Assembly (NCBI GenBank): GCA_963801055.1
Contig: CAWDDE010000001.1
Coordinates: 934,753 to 998,752, forward strand
DNA length: 64,000 bases
Direction of reading: 5' to 3'
Origin: DASUPK01 sp963801055
Lineage (GTDB): Bacteria > Actinomycetota > Thermoleophilia > Solirubrobacterales > 70-9
Positions 59,350-64,000 of the stretch are shown here, piece by piece; the first letter of the stretch is position 1, and every line of letters starts with the position of its first letter. The notes beneath the pieces were generated by a model. That model did no database searches. It was given only the letters and a program-made list of their open reading frames with translations, and was not told the DNA's origin. A program made the position numbers and the translations under genes.

Positions 59350-60892
59350 TCAGAGTGGATGCTGAAGCGCCTCCATTTCGGACTCAGCCGTCAGGGCGTC
59401 CAGGTCGCGGCCGACGGCGGCAGCGGCGAGAGTGCGGCCACCGCGGCGGAAGTAGGCGGTCCAGTTCCGCTGTTCGATGCTGCCGACGAGATCAATTGCG
59501 TCCCAACGCTCGGCATGACCAACATACCGGATTGAAGTTTCGTAGTGTTGGCTCCAGAAGAACGGGACCGCGGTATGGCGTTGCCGCAGACCAAGCATGT
59601 TGAGAGCTGCGGTTTGGCCCAGGCGCTCGGCGACCACCCAGTGCTCGACTCGGATGCTGTCGCCGGTGTGAAGGTCCGGCCAACGGGCGACGTCGCCGGC
59701 GGCGAAGATGCCGGGCACGCTGGTCTCAAGGTAACCGTCCACGACCACGCCCCGGTCGATCGCAAGACCGCTTTGCTCAGCAAGCCCGGTCCGCGGCGTC
59801 ACTCCGATGCCGGCGACGACAAGATCAGCCTCGAAGGACCTGCCGCCGGCGAGGGTTACCGTCCGCTCTTCAATCCCGGCTGCGGACTCCTCGAGGTGGA
59901 AGACGACCCCATGCTCTTCATGAAGTGCGCGGACCATGTCGCCGATCTCCGGCCCGAGGACCTTCTCCATCGGATGGCGGTCCGGCGCGACCACGTGCAC
60001 CTCTGCGCCTCGTAGTTCGCAGCGCGGCGGCCACTTCGAGGCCGATGAAGCTTGCGCCGAGCACGACGGCATGGCGGGCCGTTCGTGCTCGCTCGACGAT
60101 CGCGCGGCTGTCGGCGAGCGAGCGCAGCGTGTAGACGTGGGGCCTTTCCGCGCCGGGGATGGACAACCGCTTCGGTTCTGCGCCGGTGGCCACGAGCAGC
60201 CGGTCGAACGGGAACGCTCGTCCCTTTGTACACACCACGATGCGCGCCTCGGTGTCGATGCGTTCGGCGCGCACGCCAAGCTCGAGCGTGATCTGATGCG
60301 TTCGGTAGAACTCGGGCGGGCGGAGCGGGATCCATTCCTCGGGCGCCGAGCCGGCCAGATAATCCTTTGAGAGGTTCGGGCGGTCGTAGGGCGGGTCGTC
60401 GTCCTCGCTCAACATCGTCAGCTCGCCGTCGAAACCCCTGCGGCGCAGCATCTCTGCCGCCGCAAACCCGGCGCCCCCACCGCCAATGATCACGATGCGC
60501 CGCGGCACCTCGCCTGGAAACGGGTCCCAGGCTCTTTTTGCCTCTGCTCCGTCCCGCTTGCCGCGGACGAACACCATTGCGTCGCGAAGTTCCACGGACC
60601 AGCAGGCAATCGGATCGAAGGCCGGCGCGCCGAGCGCCTCGCCGGTGCGCAGGCTGAAGCAGGCATGGTGCCACGGGCAGCGGATCGTCTCGCCGACCGC
60701 GAGACCTTCTCCAAGAGGTCCGCTGTAATGGGTGCATGTTGCGCCGACCGCGAAGAGCTCGTCGCCGCGACGCGCCAGGAGAACCGGTTCGTCGCCGACA
60801 TGGCCGGTCAGAAGAGCGCCGTCGGGCAGTGATGCGAGCGGGATCCCCTTCGCCAGATCCGGACCCTGCGGTTTTGGTTGTCCTTCGGCCAT
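59350..60892 (-). CDS. Rieske-domain FAD/NAD oxidoreductase, frameshifted once
   Basis: The ATG at 60892 follows GAGGAGGGCGTG. An N-terminal Rieske domain (GATCTHYSGPLGEGLAVGET and CPWHHACFSLRTGEAL) is fused to an FAD/NAD reductase: VIIGGGGAGFAAAEMLRRRG, PPYDRPNLSKDYLAG, LVATGAEPKRLSIPGAE and VVLGASFIGLEVAAALR. Near 60015 the frame shifts to LRGAEVHVVAPDRHPMEKVL; it ends with FAAGDVARWPDLHTGDSIRV and a C-terminal reductase dimer domain. The order resembles BenDO/apoptosis-inducing-factor-type ferredoxin reductases. Length 3n+1 fits one extra base. Confidence 0.85.
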
Positions 60893-60988
60893 CACGCCCT
60901 CCTCTCGTCCCGGAGTTCGCTGCAGCGCGCGTCGTTCAGCATGCTCTTATCGTATCAGATTTTCAGCTACTTTTCACTTTCAGACGCC

Positions 60989-61375
60989 TTGGTGTTCATC
61001 GACAGCGGCCGGACGATGGAGATCATCTTGGCGACCACGAAGAAGGGAGAGACGACCATCGCGGATCCGGTCGTCGACGCAGTGAGCAAGACGATCAAGG
61101 AGAACCAGATCGACGTGCTGATCATCGACCCCTTCGTTTCGAGCCACAGGGTCACGGAGAACGACAACAACGTCATCGAGGCGGTCGTGAAGAAATGGCC
61201 TCACATTGTGGAGGAGACGGGCTGCGCCATCGACCTGAACCACCACGCCCGCAAGATGGGAGGCGGAGAGGTGACGGTAGAGGACGGACGAGGAGCCTCC
61301 GCCCTCCTGGCGGCGGTCCGGTCTGCGCGGTCGGTCAACACCATGACGAGGGATGAGGCGGACACGGCGGGGTGA
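60989..61375 (+). pseudogene. Fragment of a RepA-like AAA ATPase
   Basis: The encoded segment VFIDSGRTMEIILATTKKGE, then IKENQIDVLIIDPFVSSHRV, LNHHARKMGGGEVTVEDGRG and ASALLAAVRSARSVNTMTRD resembles the Walker B and C-terminal half of RecA-like AAA_25 ATPases found in plasmids and phages. The Walker A part is absent upstream and the frame ends at TGA 61375 before the usual C-terminus. It is therefore broken at both ends. This supports an origin in a mobile element. Confidence 0.65.
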
Positions 61376-61715
61376 CGAGTCGCCGCCAGTCTTTCCGCTC
61401 CGAGATCCCAGAATGATGGGTAATCGCTGCGGCGCGTGCCGCCGAGCTCCCGATGGGCAGCGGGGCCTTCTCGAGATCCCACAGCTGTGCTCCATGCGGC
61501 GTCGGCCTCGGGCAGGGCACGTGCTTTGATGTCCCTGGCCCGCCTCCGAACGGCTCCTGTCTGCCTCCACCACACCCACACGCCGCATCGACCTGGGTCA
61601 GCCTCAGCGTGCCCGTTGTGAGAAACCAGGCGGAGGCGTAAAATCCGTGCTGCCGGTGCCAGAGCCCTTGCTTGCCGGCTCTTCGCCGACAGCCTGACTA
61701 TAGCAGGAGGCGGCC
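61376..61715. other. Gene-poor stretch of 340 bp
   Basis: Only short frames without start signals. A minus-strand run (ARDIKARALPEADAAWSTAV and FWDLGAERLAATRHP) may be a remnant of an older protein gene, but I cannot name it. Near the end, AGCAGGAGGCGGCC provides the ribosome-binding site of the next gene. Confidence 0.45.
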
Positions 61716-62186
61716 ATGGCACTTGCTCCCACTCTTCATAAATATCTGATCGACCGGAGGATCACTTACGACGTAATCCAGCATGAGAGGACCGCATCCT
61801 CGGTGGACACGGTTGCGACAAGTCATATCTCGGCGGATCGTCTCGCCAAGGGCGTTCTGTTGAGGGATCGGCAGGGCTACTGGCTCGCTGTTGTGCCCGC
61901 TTCGCGACGTGTTCGCTTGTCCGATCTCAAGCTGGACCTGGGCGACCCCGTCGATCTGGCCAGCGAGGAGGAGGTCGCAGAGGTCTTCCCGGACTGCGCC
62001 CGTGGCGCCATTCCACCGTTCAGCGAGTGCTATGGGCTGGATGCGATCGTCGACAGCAGCATCGATCAGCAACCGGAGCTCTATTGTGAAGGTGGTGACC
62101 ACGTGACGCTCGTCCATATGTGCCAGGCTGAGTTCACTCGGCTGAACGTCCAAGCTCGGCACGGATCCTTTACGGCCCCGGATTGA
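61716..62186 (+). CDS. YbaK/prolyl-tRNA deacylase-like domain protein
   Basis: The 156-residue protein has the YbaK fold pattern: LHKYLIDRRITYDVIQHERT, ATSHISADRLAKGVLLRDRQ (the conserved lysine helix), WLAVVPASRRVRLSDLKLDL and GAIPPFSECYGLDAIVDSSI. Members remove wrongly charged Ala or Cys from tRNA(Pro) or act on other tRNAs. GCAGGAGG lies 6 bp upstream. It precedes glnA by 113 bp, same strand; the link may be accidental. Confidence 0.85.
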   Translation: MALAPTLHKYLIDRRITYDVIQHERTASSVDTVATSHISADRLAKGVLLRDRQGYWLAVVPASRRVRLSDLKLDLGDPVDLASEEEVAEVFPDCARGAIPPFSECYGLDAIVDSSIDQQPELYCEGGDHVTLVHMCQAEFTRLNVQARHGSFTAPD

Positions 62187-62299
62187 GCGCCGTGACGACC
62201 TCCCGCAAGCCCGATCGAGACCTTCGCCGGGAAGGTCCAGAACGGGTTGTGACAAGTGATCCGTCAGGTCCCGGCCAGCTTCGAACGGAGATGATGGCG

Positions 62300-63727
62300 A
62301 TGGCTTACACCTGCGCGACGCCCGACGAAGTGCTCAAAGCCATCCAGGACAATGGGATCGTCATGGTCGATCTCCGCTTCACTGACCTGCTCGGCCAGTG
62401 GCAGCACTTCTCGGTTCCACCGAAGGCCCTTGACAGCGACAGCTTCACCGAAGGTGTCGGTTTCGACGGCTCTTCGATCCGGGGCTTTCAAGAGATCCAG
62501 GAAAGCGACATGCTGGTCGTGCCGGACCCCACCACCGCATTCCTGGACCCGTTCAGCGAGGCGCCGACCCTGGTTCTGATCTGCGATGTGAAGGACCCCG
62601 TCAGCGGTCACTCGTATGAGCGGGATCCGCGCTACATTGCACAGAAGGCCGAGATCCATCTGGCGAGCACAGGGATTGCCGATACGGCCTATGTCGGCCC
62701 TGAGCTCGAGCACTTCGTCTTCAACGAGGTCAGCTACGACCAGGGCACGAACTATGGGCATTACGAGATCGATGCCAGTGAGGCCAACTGGAGTCCGAAG
62801 CGGGCGAACAGACCCAGCCTTGGCCATAAGCTGCGGCCCAAGGAGGGCTACTTCCCCGTCCCGCCGGCGGACGTGCTTCAGAACATCCGTACCAGCATGG
62901 TGCTGACGCTCGAGGACATCGGGATCTCAATCGAAGCCCATCATCATGAGGTCGCGACGGGTGGGCAGGGCGAGATCGACATGCGCTTTGCAACGCTCAA
63001 GCGGATGGCGGACAACGTGATGATCTACAAGTACGTGGTGAAGAACGTCGCTCGCCAGCGCGGCATGACCGCGACCTTCATGCCGAAGCCGCTCTTCGGT
63101 GACAACGGTTCAGGCATGCACGTGCACCAGAGCCTCTGGAAGGGGGATAAACCGCTCTTTGCAGGGGACGGATATGCCGGATCGAGTGATCTGATGCGCT
63201 ATTACATCGGCGGGTTGCTTAAGCACGCGCCCGCACTTCTGGCCATCTGCGCCCCGACCTGCAACTCGTATCGGCGGCTCGTACCGGGGTTCGAGGCTCC
63301 GGTGAATCTCGGCTACTCAGCACGCAACCGTTCAGCGGCGTGTCGCATCCCGATGTACTCGCCCAGTCCGAAGGCTAAACGGGTCGAGTTCCGATGCCCG
63401 GATCCGTCCTGCAACCCGTATCTCGCATTTACCGCGATGCTGATGGCGGGTCTGGACGGCATTCAGCAGCGAATTGATCCGGGCGATCCGCTCGACAAGA
63501 ACCTCTATGACCTGCCGCCGCAGGAACGGGCTAGGGTGCCGTCCACTCCAGGCTCCCTGGAGCAAGCCCTCGATGCGCTCGAGAGAGACCACACGTTTCT
63601 TGTCACCGGGGAGGTGTTCACGACGGACGTGATTGAGACCTATCTGGCTTACAAGCGCCTGCACGAAGTGGATGAAATGCGCCTGCGTCCGCATCCCTAT
63701 GAGTTCGTCTTGTATTACGACGTTTGA
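62300..63727 (+). CDS. glnA: Glutamine synthetase type I
   Basis: Forms glutamine from glutamate, ammonia and ATP. The 475-residue product starts AYTCATPDEVLKAIQDNGIV after CGGAG. It includes EGVGFDGSSIRGFQEIQESD, the Mg/glutamate site FNEVSYDQGTNYGHYEIDA, GNGSGMHVHQSL-type sequence DNGSGMHVHQSLWKGDK, and NRSAACRIPMY. KNLYDLPPQE carries the adenylylation Tyr, so GlnE regulation is likely. ATG at 62291 or 62294 is also possible. It is unbroken, unlike its neighbours, and looks like the proteobacterial GSI type. Confidence 0.95.
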   Translation: MAYTCATPDEVLKAIQDNGIVMVDLRFTDLLGQWQHFSVPPKALDSDSFTEGVGFDGSSIRGFQEIQESDMLVVPDPTTAFLDPFSEAPTLVLICDVKDPVSGHSYERDPRYIAQKAEIHLASTGIADTAYVGPELEHFVFNEVSYDQGTNYGHYEIDASEANWSPKRANRPSLGHKLRPKEGYFPVPPADVLQNIRTSMVLTLEDIGISIEAHHHEVATGGQGEIDMRFATLKRMADNVMIYKYVVKNVARQRGMTATFMPKPLFGDNGSGMHVHQSLWKGDKPLFAGDGYAGSSDLMRYYIGGLLKHAPALLAICAPTCNSYRRLVPGFEAPVNLGYSARNRSAACRIPMYSPSPKAKRVEFRCPDPSCNPYLAFTAMLMAGLDGIQQRIDPGDPLDKNLYDLPPQERARVPSTPGSLEQALDALERDHTFLVTGEVFTTDVIETYLAYKRLHEVDEMRLRPHPYEFVLYYDV

Positions 63728-63851
63728 AACAATCGCGTCGACGGCAGCAGCCGTGTCAGCCCGCGTTGTATAAGCGGTCTTCCGGTCGGTGAGAAAAGCA
63801 AGTTTCCGTCGGTGCTTGTGCGAAACCGTCAAACGCCTCGGTCAACGGCCA

Positions 63852-64000
63852 TCACGCCTCCGCCGGCGGCGAGAGCCCGAGCTCGACGAGCTTCGCCCGC
63901 ACATCAGCGACCGATCGCTTGAGCTTCAGGCTGATGATCGACGGCGGGACACCTTCTTTGGCGAGAGCGACAAGCGTTTGAACAGCCTCGAGGGACCATT
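63852..64000 (-). CDS. Partial small protein of unknown function
   Basis: Open frame leaving the window at its 5' end; the visible 49 codons read WSLEAVQTLVALAKEGVPPS, then IISLKLKRSVADVRAKLVEL and GLSPPAEA with a TGA at 63854-63852. The helix pattern and the 'SLKLKRSVxxVRxKL' motif resemble small HTH-like (Myb/SANT-type) proteins in proteobacteria. The start is outside the window. The intergenic space to glnA contains no other signal. Confidence 0.6.
   Translation of the reverse strand, partial: WSLEAVQTLVALAKEGVPPSIISLKLKRSVADVRAKLVELGLSPPAEA

Overview
The window is high-GC DNA, densely packed with short gene overlaps. It reads as a member of the actinobacterial class Thermoleophilia (Solirubrobacterales/Gaiellales-like). 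The reasons are the actinobacterial order infC-rpmI-rplT-trmH-pheS-pheT-argC-argJ-argB-argD, a c-di-AMP (ydaO-type) riboswitch in front of a cell-wall lytic gene, a SnoaL-like gene beside a small CxCx4C protein, and frequent GTG/TTG starts. The taxonomic call is inference; no 16S gene is present.

Layout. 1-2.7 kb: gatC-gatA-metallopeptidase-gatB, minus strand, window starts inside gatB. 2.7-6.1 kb: a four-helix membrane protein, a GMC oxidoreductase, and a tandem family of small membrane proteins with one decayed copy. 6.1-11.6 kb: cysK, cysE, pcrA/uvrD, folD and a lipoprotein. 11.8-15.7 kb: small accessory and secreted proteins, an Rrf2 regulator and a VanZ-like protein. 15.7-23.9 kb: gltX, nfo, a lytic transglycosylase, an AHSA1 protein, a Cys-rich protein, dnaE and sixA. 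24-27 kb: 80-bp tandem repeat, Rpf-like lytic enzyme under the riboswitch, LysR regulator, small genes. 27-41.8 kb: argG, a sortase, then argD-argB-argJ-argC-pheT-pheS-trmH and rplT-rpmI-csaA-like-infC, thrS. 41.8-53.6 kb: DUF1326, tRNA-Val, epimerase, a putative structured RNA, NfeD-like protein, tRNA-Cys, tRNA-Gly, secreted S1 protease, aldo/keto reductase, RNase HI, an EF-G paralog, XerC/D recombinase, L,D-transpeptidase and a formyl-THF cyclo-ligase-like protein. 53.6-56.3 kb: two integrase relics and secreted-protein genes, one decayed. 56.3-57 kb: cupin and HU. 57-64 kb: a different-looking stretch with broken genes (quinone oxidoreductase, IS481-type transposase, Rieske/FAD reductase, RepA-like ATPase fragment) followed by intact YbaK-type and glnA genes.

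How the genes work together. The core is translation (GatCAB, GltX, PheST, ThrS, IF3, L20, L35, three tRNAs), arginine and cysteine biosynthesis, one-carbon folate metabolism (FolD, cyclo-ligase), replication and repair (DnaE, PcrA, Nfo), and cell-envelope remodelling (lytic transglycosylase, Rpf-like protein, L,D-transpeptidase, sortase).

Caution. Several essential or conserved genes (gatA, pheT, trmH, the sortase, and probably the 5' ends of the GMC oxidoreductase and the csaA-like gene) are each broken by single-base shifts. Indel errors in the assembly are the simplest explanation; true decay is more likely in the 53-64 kb region. The most interesting non-coding signals are three copies of a 29-bp palindromic repeat lying in or beside genes, the putative terminated structured RNA at 44.33-44.46 kb, and the riboswitch that overlaps the 3' extension of the LysR reading frame.
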